64,000 nucleotides of DNA from Parascedosporium putredinis. Lineage: Eukaryota > Ascomycota > Sordariomycetes > Microascales > Microascaceae. The stretch is taken from positions 1 through 64,000 of the forward strand of contig CASHTG010000012.1 of the NCBI GenBank assembly GCA_949357655.1, written 5' to 3'. The translations under genes and the position numbers were made by a program. The notes under the pieces were generated by a model, which was not told the DNA's origin, ran no database searches, and saw only the letters and a program-made list of their open reading frames with translations. Shown here piece after piece: positions 46,395 to 59,379 of this stretch (position 1 is the first letter of the stretch; each line of letters opens with the position of its first letter).

Positions 46395-49300
46395 TTAAGG
46401 AGCGCTTCTCTTGCCCCTACCGGCGACGGCCCTCCAAATCGGCCAAGTTGCTTTCCTAATCCAGTCCTTGCCTTAGTAGCCAACGCCGGTACAGGGCCAG
46501 CATCTTTGACAGGCACGGGCGGAGGGTTACCAACCCGACCATCTTTACCTGATTTCGACTCGAAGGCATCCCCTATTCGGAGCTCACCTACTCCTAACTG
46601 GGGCCCATCATCAAACTCGCTCATATGCCTCTGGGCACGGCGGGCACGTTCCTGCACAGTACGGAACTTTTCTAATAGCTCAGACCAACGGATGATTCCT
46701 TCTTCTCGGCCTTTTAACCGGGGTGGCCGATCGTACGAAGTACTAGTAGACGCAGACGATGACCTGGCAGAGCATGCGTTAGAATGTAAATGTGCATGGA
46801 ATCGGGAACCACCCGAATGCTGCCGGATTAGTTCTAAAAAAAACTTACGAAATGCGAGGCTGGATATGAAGATAGCCTATCGGGCTCACGCTATTTAGGC
46901 GATTTTTCAAAGCAGCGAACGCAGAAGATTGAGGCAAAAGCATCAATAGGCCATAGAGGCATTTATAAAGATACGGGTGCTTCTCTGGTTCAAGCAATTG
47001 GAGTCGAAGGTCTACGAGCGAATACAAAGTTAACAAGCTCTTCTCATAACATCTGCACCGACAGATAGGGCGGCGTGAAGAAGAGGTGATTATGGTCCAA
47101 GTCATGATAGGCCCTAAGTTTGGGGTAGGTTCATCGCTTACAAGTGAAGACTGGTGATTCAATTAGTTGTACCAGTTTGTCAACTTGGATTAGCATATTA
47201 ACAGTCATCTCAAGTTCCGCGCTAGTCTCTTTATTAGCAGAAGTAGATACGAGAGAGAGGCACCAGCCATTAGAGGGGGTAGGAGGGAACGAAGGGAAGA
47301 CACAGACAAGATTTGCAGAAGATTATAAGCCTGTTCGTAGGCCTGGGCGAGAAGGCAAAGGGAAAAGGTCGCTACAGCATTATAACACCAAGATCGAAAC
47401 AGGGCGACAAAAAACAGCTGCCCATCCTAGAGTATTGTATTAGTAACATCTATAACTTGCTTCGTAGATGAGTGAAGGGTGTACCTTGGTTTCCAGGCTG
47501 CGGAGTCGTTTGCGCAGCTCTGATAGCTGAGGTGCCGTTATTAGGTTGTTGTTCAAGTTTTGAACCATGATACTAGCGAACTCTACATCTTCTTCCTTTT
47601 CAATACAATCGGCCAGGGTTCGGTAAATTCTTTCTGGGCTGAGGCTCACGCAAAGCTGTCTGATAATCAAGTTGCCCCTCGTCTCTAGTAGCTTCCGGTC
47701 AGTGGAAAATAGTTGGAGGAGATTCACCATAAAATTGGCAAAATAGTCATCCTCGGAATTTCTCGAGATCTGCGAGAGAAGCTGCAAGTCTTTTGTTACT
47801 ACGGCGTCAGAAGGGTCTGAGAGTGTTTTGAGTAGTGCCGGAAATGTCCCGTCGTTGAAGGCCAACACTTTGCGCGGGGCTTTCCGATGAAGCATGATGA
47901 GCCAAGTAAGCGCGGCAACGCGAGTTGCCTCGTGGTCATTGAGAAACAGAAGAGTCAGGGAGGTAACGGCAGCAGCATAATCAAGGTCTGGTTGTGGTTG
48001 GCGCTCTGCCCCCGTTCCGCCGGATGCCGATGCAGTTAAAGGCCTTGCTTGGGCCACCGTTCCATCCGTGTCTCTAACACTGGAGAGAGAGACACGTGCG
48101 CTGCTACCTCCATCAGTCCGCTCAGCCGAAAGTGCGGCCTTAGAAGATCCTAAAACTGGCTCCGGTTCGTCCGATAGAGATACAACATAGTCCATGAGCC
48201 CCGTGTTAACCCTACCGGCCGCCTGTCGGATTGACTCTACACCACTTGCCATAGCAGGCAGCATGTGGGCTAAAATCTTTGGCGTAAACGGAAGAACCTC
48301 CTCCGGACAAATGTCCAAAAATTGAACAATCCAACGCAGAGATTCTAATAGCGAATCCTCCTCTACAGGATCAGAATTTGTTAGTGCTGTGCGTGATAGG
48401 ATAATGTGTTGATTTAGAGGGAAAATCTCACCAAGTGGTGAATCTAGACTCGCCGTAAGGATCTCCAGGATAGCACCGTGGTTGATGAGAACATCCTGTC
48501 CGGGGATCCAGTCATCTTCACTGACATCATCCTCATCAGACTCAAGGGCATCGCCTTCCCTAGCCCAACCCGAATACTACCACTATCCACAGATTGACCA
48601 TGCCCCCTGTCTCTGTCACCTTGAGGCTTTCTGTTATCGGCAATGCCTTTGCGAACGTGGGAGATTCTCTTGATCTCGGTCAAAAACTTATCAAGGCAAT
48701 TCCTTGTGGCGACATGAACATCACGGTTAGGATCACTAAGAAATTTTAGAAGACCACCGAGGAAGTCCGGTAGATAAGCCACTAGCTCTAGATCCGGAAT
48801 TGAGTCAAGGAGCGTGATCCACCCAACAAGGAATTGGCGAGTGAATGGGTTGATGACCCAGATACGCTCCTTCAGCAAAGGTATGAAGCGTGACAGAGAA
48901 AAGGCCGTGGGTAAGGAATCAAGATTGTCGGCAAGGAACTTGTCCTCATCGCCCTCTTCCTCTGGGGGAGTTGTAAGACTGAGACATAGGAAGCCGCCGA
49001 TTCGGCCACTATATCCTTCACGAGGCGATCGAGGAGCTCAGCGCCGTTCTTAACTGAAAGCTCTGAGTCGGCACCAAGCTAATGGACTCCAAACAAGTTA
49101 AGATCATTGGACGCCAAGGTGGGCTACGTGAAGCCCGTGAAGAATGGGGACAGGGAAAAGAAAAGAAGGGGGCGCAATACTTTACAGAGGGAGTCGAAGA
49201 TGTCGTTGAAATAGATCAGTATTTCCCCCTTGGCTACTTTTGCAATATTATACATAGCCTCACAGGCATAGTACCGAACCCTTGCATCTTGGTCTGTAAA

Positions 49301-49742
49301 ACATGCAAGAACAGGAGGTACAATGCGGGAAAGATAATTGGGCAACTCCTAGGATGTTGGAAAAGTGAAGGAGGTTCGTTAGCGAGGAGAAAATGGGGGA
49401 AAGGAAAGGGCATACTTGACCAAGGGCTATTGCTGCTGCAGCGAGGCCGATCAGACCGCCGTTTCTAGCATGAGGTTGGTGAACAGCATAGGCATATTCA
49501 TTACATAGTTGCTCAAGAATCGTGTTGACCTTGGCATAGTCACGGCTTGTCACAAGCTCACGGATACACCTCTCGAGACTAATATAGAGCAAATTTAGGT
49601 GAGCTTCAGTTCATGCTCAAAGTGAGGAGTTTTATATTAGATGGCGTAGGATAGGTAGGTAGGGGATTCCATACTCAAGGGCACCGATCTTGCGCTTTTC
49701 GTAGAGTTTATCATTCAACGCACGTAGGATGCCAGGGTCCAT
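46395..49742 (-). CDS. VAC14: Vac14 scaffold of the Fab1/PIKfyve complex
   Basis: HEAT-repeat scaffold that binds Fab1 kinase and Fig4 phosphatase to set vacuolar PI(3,5)P2. It starts [22 protein letters not shown] at 49742 and has at least six short introns. Landmarks in order: [172 protein letters not shown] and [20 protein letters not shown]. The basic C terminus ends near 46395 after restoring one G at about 46431. Other losses lie near 48559 and 48966. The product is about 900 aa. Confidence 0.9.
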
Positions 49743-51598
49743 ATTTGTCGGAAAGGGTCAGTCTGACAGACCACACCTAGCATAGGACTGCCACTTGATT
49801 GATGTGAGTCTGTTGTTCTATCCTTTTTCTATCTTCTCATCTGATAGAGAGGGTGAAGGAGGGGCCTTGATCATCAACTGGTGAGGTCGAATTACTTCAG
49901 CAAGTTGCCAACCTAGGGATCAATTAACTAGGACACTGCAACCTGGTAGCTTTATGTGCTCAAATAATTACTTGATATGTTTTGAGGGTGACCGATCCAA
50001 TGGATCCACTGGATCCATCTATCCGTCAATCTACATATCCATTAGAATAAATAATTATAACTTATTAATAGACTAGTACATTCTTTTAAAAGAAATAAAA
50101 ATTAAATTTAACAATTTCTAAGTAAAAATATAGATAAAGTATTATATATTAGATATATAATATATATTAAATCTATATACTTTAGTAATAAATTTAAAGC
50201 TACTAAAAATTATGTATTAAATAATAATAAATAGTATATTTATTAATATATATCTACTTCTCTACCTCGGTATACTTGTTATAAAGCTTTAAGTGCTTGA
50301 AGAAGGTATTACATTTAAAATCAGTATTGTATATATTCTTAGTTATGCTGTCAGTAACCCTGTTAGTTTATGAGGTTCTAATTGTTGCCATATTAACCCT
50401 GTAAACAATGGGCTTCTTATATTGACTATTTGACTGGGGATGGTGTGCACTTTTATACTTGTAAAGCGTCATTTAGTTGAGAGAGAACAGACTGAGAGGG
50501 GACAGAGGGTGCCTTGGCTGGGCTCTCTGCTTCATACACGCATCAATGATTGTTCCGTCAATTTCAGATCGATCTGCCGATGTGCTAATGACTGGAGGCC
50601 AGCTTAACTCACTTCTCCCAAAGACCTAGTAATAGGAAAACTCCAGGTCTGATGTGTCCTACTGGTTGATTCGGCGATATTGATGCGAGGTGACATATAC
50701 TCGACTCTGGTTCCTACAATCAACCTACTATATGATTTTGATCTGGCGTTCGTATTATTGATTTAGCTCTCAGCCAGCCAAGAGCGATCTCTTCTTGGGC
50801 TGTTTGTGACTTGCTGCGGGGAACAGCTGCCCCCAAACCTTCGCCCTACCATCATCTGTAAAGAGCCAATAACAACTACATGACAGTATTTGTTGGATGA
50901 CGGGCATTCGCAACCATCCATGGGATGGATATAATAGCGCCCCCACACATGCCATACCTGTCAGCGCGTTGAATGAGTCTCTCGGGCCACGGTACCTGCT
51001 CCCACAGCCGGATTGCCTTCCGAGTTGAAGGCAAGTCTTGCCAAACATGTCAACGGTAGGCTCTCATGGGCAAGAACTGTTCTGGGGAGAGATCTCCATG
51101 GGCTAGGATCGAAATTTTCGATGACTTTCCTGAAGCTTCAACAGCAATCCAACCCTCCCTCTAGATACTTTGGCTCTCTTTGGCCCTATCGCTGCTGCTA
51201 AAGAGAGCCTCAGCGCTGAGGCTAAGGCGCGTCTGGACCGCTTACTACTTCAACTGCTTCTCGCCCGTCTTCCATACCACCACCAAGTAGGTTCTCTTCA
51301 CAGACTTGAAATCTCGCCTTACTATCGGCCTCTCTAACTATGAGGCTTAATATTATTCTTATCCCTAGACTCGGTGTAGCCCATCACCAAGCCAAGCTAG
51401 CAGTACGCCCACTAGCCTGCACACTAGAATGGTATATGTTGAGACCATATGTGGGTTAGACATACTGGCCGACGGCCAGCTAATAAGGTCTTAAAGATCT
51501 TCCTAAGGAGTAAACGAACAAATCCTAATCATGGAACCGACCATGGCTTCTAAATTAACCCCTCTCCAACATCGCCGAAAGTCAAGGATCAACTTTAT
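49743..51598. other. Gene-poor interval with RIP-like patch
   Basis: 1.9 kb. Apart from the AT-rich patch at 50040-50262, composition is normal but no frame looks real. Plus-strand DNA at about 51180-51300 translates with a short Ala/Leu/Arg-rich stretch (SAEAKARLDRLLLQLLLARL), possibly a gene relic. No motif identifies it. Confidence 0.4.
50040..50262. repeat. Short AT-saturated patch in gene-rich DNA
   Basis: About 220 bp of nearly pure A/T with TA-rich words and few CpA/TpG, like the left-end block. Probably a small RIP-mutated repeat remnant. Confidence 0.65.
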
Positions 51599-51599
51599 C

Positions 51600-51961
51600 T
51601 TACACCGCATCATTCGCTACCTCGGACGATATAGCTAACAACTCACTCAGATTTCTTCTCCCCCTTGGTGCAGCACTCATCTGGGGCTGGCCTTGTAGCC
51701 TGCTGCCTTTCTGCCCGACCCGATGTTCCTTGTCGGCTCGAACTGCCATCGATGCTCTCCTTGAAAACTCGTCCTTCAAAAAGGGGGCCATAGCCATTAG
51801 TAAAATTTCCCTCGTCGTGTAGGGTGCCTCAGCACCAGTATTGGAGATGGGAGACGGCAGATAGGAGTTCGCTTGGTTGTTGTCATCGTTCAACTTACCT
51901 TTTCACCTCTCGCCTTTCTGATCCTTGCGACAGCGGTATCGTCCATCTTCCCTTTCGTCAT
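51600..51961 (-). CDS. Small SMP-like (seed-maturation-protein-like) protein
   Basis: Two exons, 51961-51899 and 51773-51600, join in phase to give 237 nt (78 aa). The protein begins MTKGKMDDTAVARIRKARGEK and continues DEFSRRASMAVRADKEHR, a hydrophilic, Ala/Arg/Lys-rich pattern that I recall in small fungal proteins labelled SMP-domain (MxxxMDxxAAxRI ... FxxRAxxAA). The intron has a GTAAGT donor and a GAAG acceptor and contains an open frame, so the apparent 97-codon frame starting in it is not the real start. The role in fungi is unclear; stress or desiccation tolerance is often assumed from the plant name. Confidence 0.6.
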
Positions 51962-54021
51962 GGTAAGCCTACAGCGAGGATGGGGGTTGACAAAATAATA
52001 TCTAGGCAAATCGGAGATCCTTCTCCGAGAGTTTTCCCTCTCTCTTTCTCTCCCCGAAAATAGGCCAGAGAGATGACTGGGGGAAGGGGAGGGAGATGAA
52101 TATGAGGGCAGGCTGCGCAAAGGACAAAGAACGGCGCAGTTCGAGATGTGATGATAATCAAGCTCTCGAAATGTAATTGAAGGCGGCGACTGAGGGCTCC
52201 AATATGGTAGAGAAATGATGTTCCATCGACAAATTTGCTTATATCATTACCAACTTCTCATAGATGTCCAAGGACATCTGAGCCTATGCCTAGGTATCCC
52301 GGTGCCCAGGACTTCTCCTCCTCCCCTTCTCCCCTTCAAGAGACACCCATTTGGTTTCAAGCCAGCAAGGAAACTTACCCAACATCCTGGTATACTAGAA
52401 GACATGGGCTCTCCAGCCCCAGCACATTGCTTTTTCCTTTCAAATTATCCCCCTCCCCGGCGGAGGGGAGGTCTTCGTTGTTCTTCCCATAAAACTGGCT
52501 TAATTCATTTTGAACGCTTCTCATGAGTAGCAGGCTGGTCAGTTTATGAGGTCTGACCTAATACACGCCAGCCGATAGATCCGAGAATTCCCTCATGAGG
52601 ATCAGGATGAGAGCTAAGGTAATGTGGTGACTAACTGCCTTAGACCCTGTTTCTTTTTTTCTACACTCTAGTCCTGATCTCATCAACACGCATGAGGCTG
52701 GGATAACAAATTGAATGTGGTAGGTGCCACAGGGTGAAAGTACTTGTATCATATTGAGGTACTGTATTTCAAATGCCTACTGGTTCTATTCTCACCTCCT
52801 CCACCCTCCTTTGGGGTCCCTTTCACCAAAGGCGCCGGAAAGGGGCAGGGGGGCTAGAGATAGCGTCTTCAGCTTGTCTCTTTTCATTCGAGTTCCAGAA
52901 TTAGCTAAGAGTAAAGGATGCTTCCCCTCATCCTCTGCTGTCCTCCAGACCGAACCGCTCCACCCAGCATTTGAGTTTTTACATGCTACAAATACTTGCA
53001 ATAGGTTAGCAAGGCTTAGTACATCCAGGTCTGTCAATCCACTTGCGTTTATTGCTCAGCTTGTTGGGTTCACGCTCGATCCGAGGGTCTCCACAAACAG
53101 AGGCAGTTTCGGCTATCAGGCTGAGCCGCTGGCTATCTAATCCCATGTTTTTTCTGAGGGTCTAGATAAACCTCGTATTTCCTCAGGGGTAGGTACTCTA
53201 AAAAAGAATATTATTCGCCCCGGCAGTTGGTGCAGGGTGACAGGGTAGTATATATCACGAGAGAGTTACGTAGATCGATTTTACGGGTGCAATACATGAT
53301 ATCAAACTCTGCAAGATACCCTCAAACACGGAAATGTACGATACTTATAGAGGCGTGCTAAGTTGCCTTCTTATAATCATAGCAAAAGTGGCGGGCTTAT
53401 TTGAGGTGTTTCTACTCTATCACGAACAAGTTTTGTTCAACGCAGTCACGCTATACCCTGGTGGCAAGGGGGATGCCCATATCGTGGACAGAATTGGAGA
53501 AGAAGCGCGAGACGTAGCCCAAACTATGAGCTTATTTGTGATTTACTTGTCTATCTTAGAACCTAGGATCATGTCTGGCTTCTCTTGTCTTCACTCTTGC
53601 TTCGACAATCTCGCCAGCTGCGTCGAAGTTGAAGTCTGCCGTCGACCGCCTGGCGAGTGGGCTAAATATAGTCATCGCACACGCTGGACCAAACGCTATC
53701 CCAATCGGGAGAGAATGGTGATTAGGATGGAAACAAGTGAGGATTCATTAGCCGTAAACCCACAGACATCCGTATGATGGTGGCGCCCTTCAAGTGACAA
53801 GGAATGTCTTGGTAGGACCGTTTGACATCCAAGCGCCCACGAGTTGACGACTCCGATCCGTCGAAATGCAGATGATATCAAAGCTAAGAATCTGTAATTA
53901 TATATTGAGATGCGGGTTTGAAGACACAGGTTGGCGGCTCAAGCGTTCGAGTATGGCATGTGCATTGCTATAGGATAGTGTCTTAAGAAGAGGCTTTCGA
54001 ACTGATATGGACATTACTGAT
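51962..54021. other. Gene-poor interval
   Basis: 2.1 kb. C/T-rich tract near 52290-52350. The 52724-53140 frame starts at GTG. The 53334-53777 frame (147 codons, real ATG) is described separately. Otherwise nothing. Confidence 0.4.
53334..53777 (+). CDS. Unassigned ORF, doubtful
   Basis: 147 codons from an ATG, with a hydrophobic start (LSCLLIIIAKVAGLFEVFLL) and a polar end (RMETS...NPQTSV). No motif, no splice partner and no known relative that I recall. The opposite strand carries an equally long stretch with few stops (ARRSTADFNFDAAGEIVEAR), so either may be a relic of an older gene. Confidence 0.2.
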   Translation: MYDTYRGVLSCLLIIIAKVAGLFEVFLLYHEQVLFNAVTLYPGGKGDAHIVDRIGEEARDVAQTMSLFVIYLSILEPRIMSGFSCLHSCFDNLASCVEVEVCRRPPGEWAKYSHRTRWTKRYPNRERMVIRMETSEDSLAVNPQTSV

Positions 54022-55814
54022 TTAACGGAGATCCTCAAAGTAGTCTCCTCTTTCAGCTATTGTCCGCTGACATTTCGCTAAAATAGCGCCCTGCCGCGAT
54101 ACTTCGGCCAGGTGCCCAACAACCTTCTTGTTTCCGTCGACAAATCCATAGAGGGCATAGGGGATCCCTACATCATTGCAGAATTCCTGAACCATCTTTT
54201 GAGCGGCGCGGAGATTGTGCCGAGGAATTCGCGGATAAAGGTGGTGTATAGCTTGAAACTGGAGCCCCCGTGAAAGAAGTCAAGCCAGGGTGGGCAATCG
54301 ACATCCATTGTTGTCCTTAACATCTTCTGCGCAAAAGATTCCTCCGGCCCAAGGTCCATTGTACTCATCGCAAAGTGAGAGACTGTGATCTGGACATGGA
54401 GTGGAAGTGTGATAGCGTGGCTGATAGTGAAGAATATAAACCTATCCCAGTTTGAAGGGATGGTTTTGTAGACAAGGAAGTACCCAAACCACGTCCAAAA
54501 TCCTGCCATGCAAAGAACTTCAAGCCACCGATGCCACCATCCTGGGCCCTTTGTTGGCCCGGTACCTCGAAGCAGATATAGCCAGGACTGTAGGTACAGA
54601 TTGAGGCGAGCGACGGCCATCACTGGGTAGTATAGGTAGGCCTGGATTCTCGTAAGGTATTGCGCTGGCAAATCGTACTTCATCACTCGTGAGTGATACG
54701 TAGAGTAAACAGACTCAAAAAACCGATGGGATACAGCAAAAAATGGGAGATGCTGATTGTCCGGGTCATGCTCAGGGGAGTTGGTTACAATGTGGTGCAC
54801 ATTATGGCTCCACTTCCACCAGCCGAGCGACAAACCCCCGCAAAAGTCAGCTATGATGATGCCAATGATGGTATCGATATGAAAATTGTGCGTGATGCCC
54901 ATATGACCGGCGTCATGGGCACAGAAGGAGCCCTGGTGCCAGAATAAGCCAAGGAAAGCACCGCTGAGGGCATAGTAGCCTCCGCGTAAGCAGAGCCAAG
55001 AAAGAAAAAGTAGAGTTGAGTACCGTGAGACCTCGACAGCGTATGCCCAATAGTTGCAGTTATACATCCCCTCGTTTCTAAGCCGGTCATGGAGGAGGCG
55101 GTACTTCTCAACAATGTGACTTTGTGTATCCACATCAGGCGAAGGGTATTTTTCCAGGTCTAAGCTGATCTGTTTCCTAGTTTGCGCATCAAGATATGCC
55201 ATGCCATCCATGTCTCGCATAGCCTCTTGAATTATATCGGGCGACGGTGAATATGACATAGATATCGACGCAGTGTGGCGGTTTCGGATGCTAGGATTGG
55301 CCCTGTCAAAAGTGGGCGATGGTGCCCGCGAACTGGGATTACTTGAGGTGGTGTCTTCGGGAGAAGCAGGTGATGAATTCGAGTCGTCTAAGTCTTGTTG
55401 TTCAGCGGCGTTGTCAAAAACACCGCCCTGTATGGGAGGAACAAAATTTTTCCATCGACCTTCAACTCGACCGATGCGATAACGCTCCATTTGACATCGA
55501 GCCCTGGCGGAGTGGAGCCTGTGATTCTTCACACAATCAGCTTGGTGCGACTAACGAAACGGCTTCCTCGGACCGGGTATGTCGTTGGGTTTGGGGGTCA
55601 CGCACGCGTTGACTTCATCTGTGGCATCTCTGCCAACCATGTGTAGGATGGCGAGATCACCACCTGGATGGTACTGGATCCAGGCATCGATTTTTAGCAC
55701 ATATTGGTCAACAATGACAACTTTGTGCCCATGGGCAATCAAATCCCGGACTTCATCTCGCGAGTAAACCCGATATGCCCGATTTCGAACGGCGCCTTGG
55801 GCGACTGATTGCAT
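54022..55814 (-). CDS. Delta-8 sphingolipid desaturase with cytochrome b5 domain
   Basis: ER-membrane front-end desaturase placing the delta-8 double bond in the long-chain base of fungal glucosylceramides. Exons 55814-55606 and 55518-54022. N-terminal cytochrome b5 domain with the haem motif HPGGD (H49); a Ser/Pro-rich linker (SNPSSRAPSPTF); then the desaturase with histidine boxes HDAGH, HNVHH and, after correction, QxxHH in the LQFQAIHHLYPRIPRHN segment. Several membrane helices lie between. One G is missing from a run of five (plus-strand C at 54263-54267); without it the third box is lost and a false stop appears at 54168. Corrected CDS is 1707 nt (568 aa), ending YFEDLR. Confidence 0.9.
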
Positions 55815-57538
55815 GATGAGAAGGTTAGTAGCCTAAGTCGTTATGACAAGTAGGTCTGGTCGGTGGGTTTTGCAAAAGACGGGGCCTCTCTCTCCCGAGT
55901 TACGTTAATAAATGACAGCGAAGTTGTTGGAATGTGTCTCAAAAAATCTCCAGAGCAACGTCTAATGGGAGGAGCCAACTGCTCTGCCTCTGGTGGCTGA
56001 CACCGTCGGTCGCTGTCGAGAACAAGAGTCTTCTAAAAGTTGTTCGCGTTTGAAGGACTTCAGGGTGCTGAACGGAAGCGAGAGCGATTGGTTGCCTATG
56101 CAGTAGAACCTCCCAAAATGCAAGTGCCAGTACCGAGGTATATAGTCAAGGGACAAGCCCGAAGATGCCGTTGAAGCCTGCCTTATTATATATAGTCAAT
56201 GCAGCGACCTCCCATCAGATCTTGGTTGCCCATCAATTGGTGGAGAACTGTCTTGTTAATGGAGGTTGATCATCTTCCCAAGCAGGCCAAGGTCTAGCAC
56301 AAGTGGGTCCTCGAAAGGGCAGGTGGCGCAGGGTACGAGCTTGAAGGTGACTACTGAGGAAGATTGATTGATCAATGATTGATACTCCGGAGCTCCCAGA
56401 GAATGCTGTGGGATGTTTCTACGAAGCAGCACCCCACGACTCATGGCTCCATTGTCCGCCTTTTTAATACTTGACTTTCCTTTGAAGTGGATCAATTGAT
56501 CGCTCCTTCATGCACCTCTCGTTCAGGCAACAGAATAAATAGGTCCCACCCCACCCACTCACCAGTCTGCCCACCGCCAGGGATGCATAACATCGTCCGA
56601 GCCCCCGGGCCTCTGCTATACCCGAGCTCCCGAGCTGCTAACAATCCCGAATAATACCACCTCCGATTGATGCGGAAAGCCACTTCACAACCCCCATCCC
56701 AGTGTCCACACAACTTAGGAGGGCTGGCTATTTTGTTGAGGACACAGCCAGAGGCCTCTATCACTTGAAAGCTAATAATCCCTTTGCCTACAGCCAGCCA
56801 TACCGATCAGGCCATTCCAAGTTGCATCGATGTTACTTCGGTAGCTGGTATTAGCTAATCAGCCGTGTCTGCGATGTGACCGTTTTTATACTCCCCACAG
56901 ATACCTTCCCAAGATTTATGGAATCATTATATTCTAATTATCATGGGACTGTCAACCGAAGACTTATGCCACTGCCACCCTTCACAGGCGGACTCTCTGA
57001 TGCTCTATTGAATCATTTTCCAAGCAAGATCCCCCGCCCCTCCCTTCTTATCTTAATTTTTATTTTATTTAAAATATATATATATATATATATATATTAT
57101 ATTATATTTTATTATATTTTCTTATAATGATAGATATTCTGGTTAGGATTATTATAGCAAAGCCGTGCCGCTTATTTACTTACTGTTCATGTGCTGGTGC
57201 TCCCATCCATTCATCCATTAGGTGCACTAGGCAATACATGATCAATTAGTCGCAGCAGGCGCAGTTAACCTGTTACCGAGTTGGTGGCAACAAAGGGCTA
57301 CCATCACCTCAGTCTCGGACCCTCTGCGGGTGTAACTAGTGGGCTGAGGTAAGACTCCGTCTAGTCGGGTTCTCACGGGATTTCTAGCATCACAATGAAA
57401 TCCTTTCTTTTGTAGCTTTTGGAGTCAAAATTGAGATCTATACACATCTGTTGGAACATACACTATAAAAATATCCCTTGCTGATCCACAACTCTAAACC
57501 AGGGATCCAGAAAAAACAAAATCTCACTTAGGACACGC
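55815..57538. other. Intergenic with a TA microsatellite
   Basis: 1.7 kb. A pure (TA)n run of about 24 bp sits near 57074-57097 in an AT-rich pocket. Frames at 56256-56495 and 56492-56764 lack proper starts or motifs. No supported gene. Confidence 0.5.
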
Positions 57539-59379
57539 TTAAAAGTGAATGGCCTTCGAATAAGTAGACATGGCTGCCTCTTTGAAAGCTTCCGCCAAAG
57601 TGGGATGGGCATGGCACGTCCGAGCGATGTCCTCGGTTGATGCTCCATACTCCAAGGCCAAGGTTCCTTCCGCAATCATCTCCCCGGCATTAGGCCCAAT
57701 GATATGAACGCCGAGGAGGCGATCGGTTTCTGGATCAGCGAGCATTTTGACAAAGCCATCGCTATCAATATTTGTCTTCGCCCTCGAGTTAGCGCTGAAG
57801 GGGAACGTGCCCACCTTGAAGGGGATATTCTTCGCCTTCAGCTCTTGTTCATTCTGACCCACCCACGCGACTTCGGGATGGGTGTACATGACTGATGGAA
57901 TGCAACCATAGTTGACATGGCCATGTCCCTTCTTGATGTACTCAATAGCTGCAACCGCCTCTTCCTCAGCCTTGTGAGCAAGCATCGGGCCAAAGGTGAC
58001 ATCGCCGACACATCGAATGTGCGGTAGCTTTGTACGATACTCCGAGTCGATGATGACGCGACCGCGGTCGTCTAGTTCCATACCGATGTTTTCGAGGCCA
58101 AGGCCCTGAGTATAAGGTCGGCGACCAATCGCGACCAATACGACTTCGGCGTCGAGCTATAGGTAGATTAGTGAGTAGACTGCCATGGCGTTAATGCTGG
58201 ACAAACTCACAGTTTCCGGCTTCCCGCCCTTAGCGGCGTCGACCTCCAACTTTACCTGGGCTCCGCTCGCATCTCCACCGACTACCTTCGTGTTGAGCTT
58301 GAAATCGATACCTTGCTTCTTGAGAAGCTTCTGCGCCGCCTTCGAAACTTCGGCATCCATCCCAGGCCCTCCGATCTGGCCAAGGAACTCAACAACTGTC
58401 ACCTTGGCTCCTAGCCTCGACCAGACGGAACCCATTTCGAGGCCGATGATGCCACCGCCAATGACAATCATTGACTCTGGCACCTTGTCTAACGAGAGTG
58501 CGCCGGTGCTAGTGATAACTCTCTTCTCGTCAATTTCAAGACCCGGGAAAGGCGTGGCCTCGCTACCGGTGGCAATGAGGATATTCTTTCCTTAACGCTC
58601 GTCTCTCCGCCGTCGTTCAGGGACACTTTGATTTCATGTTCGTTTACAAACGAGCCGGCTCCTTTATATACTCGACGCCGTTCTTCTTGAAGAGAAACTC
58701 AATGCCTTTTGTGAGACTTGACACAGACTGATCTTTCGCCTTCATGAGTTGCGCCAGATTCAATTTGACATCGCCTACTTCGATGCCTCGGTTCTTTGTG
58801 TCGTGCTGAATCTGGTGATATAAGTGCGAGTTGTTTAGCAGAGACTTGGACGGAATACATCCGACGTTCAAGCAAGTTCCGCCGAGTGCGCCTCGTTTCT
58901 CAATGCATGTCACCTATGATTTAACGCGTTAGATGCGAACCTATAGATATTTTAGGGGTGGAAGCATGATACCTTGAGCCCTTCTTGACCTGCCTTGATG
59001 GCAGCGACATAGCCCGCAACTCCTCCTCCGATAATGACCAAGTCTTTCTCCTCTAAGAGAAATTCAAGTTAGTTTCCAGAGTTCATCATGGGCTACTTGC
59101 CCGGTGATAAAAATTCTTGAGAAAGAGGCAAAACCAAAGGGGGCAGGCGGTACGGACCAGAAGACGATGAGAGGGAGCGACGGCCCAAAGTTGTTCGAGA
59201 AGGTGACGCGATGAGAGGAAGTCTACCAAGGTTGTTATGAGCATTAGATATGATAGGGACGGGCCTTTCCGCATCGCTCTTGGGCAAACCTTTGGTCGGA
59301 TCACCTTTCATTCCACCTACCTTGAAGCTTGGAATGCAGACCTTGCGGCGGTCCGAGGTATTAAGCGACTCGCAAGCAT
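57539..59379 (-). CDS. LPD1: Dihydrolipoamide dehydrogenase (E3), mitochondrial
   Basis: FAD flavoprotein that reoxidises lipoamide with NAD+, shared by pyruvate, 2-oxoglutarate and glycine-cleavage complexes. Exons 59379-59321, 59222-59158, 59052-58973, 58913-58211, 58156-57539. A basic leader ([16 protein letters not shown]) precedes the FAD-binding [16 protein letters not shown], the redox disulphide C82/C87 in [12 protein letters not shown], the NAD-binding [20 protein letters not shown], the second FAD motif [18 protein letters not shown], and the C-terminal H487-E492 dyad (HPTLAE). One base each is missing near 58590 and 58664; corrected CDS 1527 nt (508 aa). With these the [13 protein letters not shown] and NILIATGS stretches are continuous. 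Confidence 0.95.

Noticed and set aside
51600..51893. 97-codon frame beginning MNDDNNQANSYL as the start of the SMP-like gene
   Set aside because: Its first part lies inside a GTAAGT...AAG intron; splicing from 51899 to 51773 gives a better family match.
52724..53140. 138-codon plus frame
   Set aside because: It starts at GTG with no motif; there is a competing open frame on the other strand.
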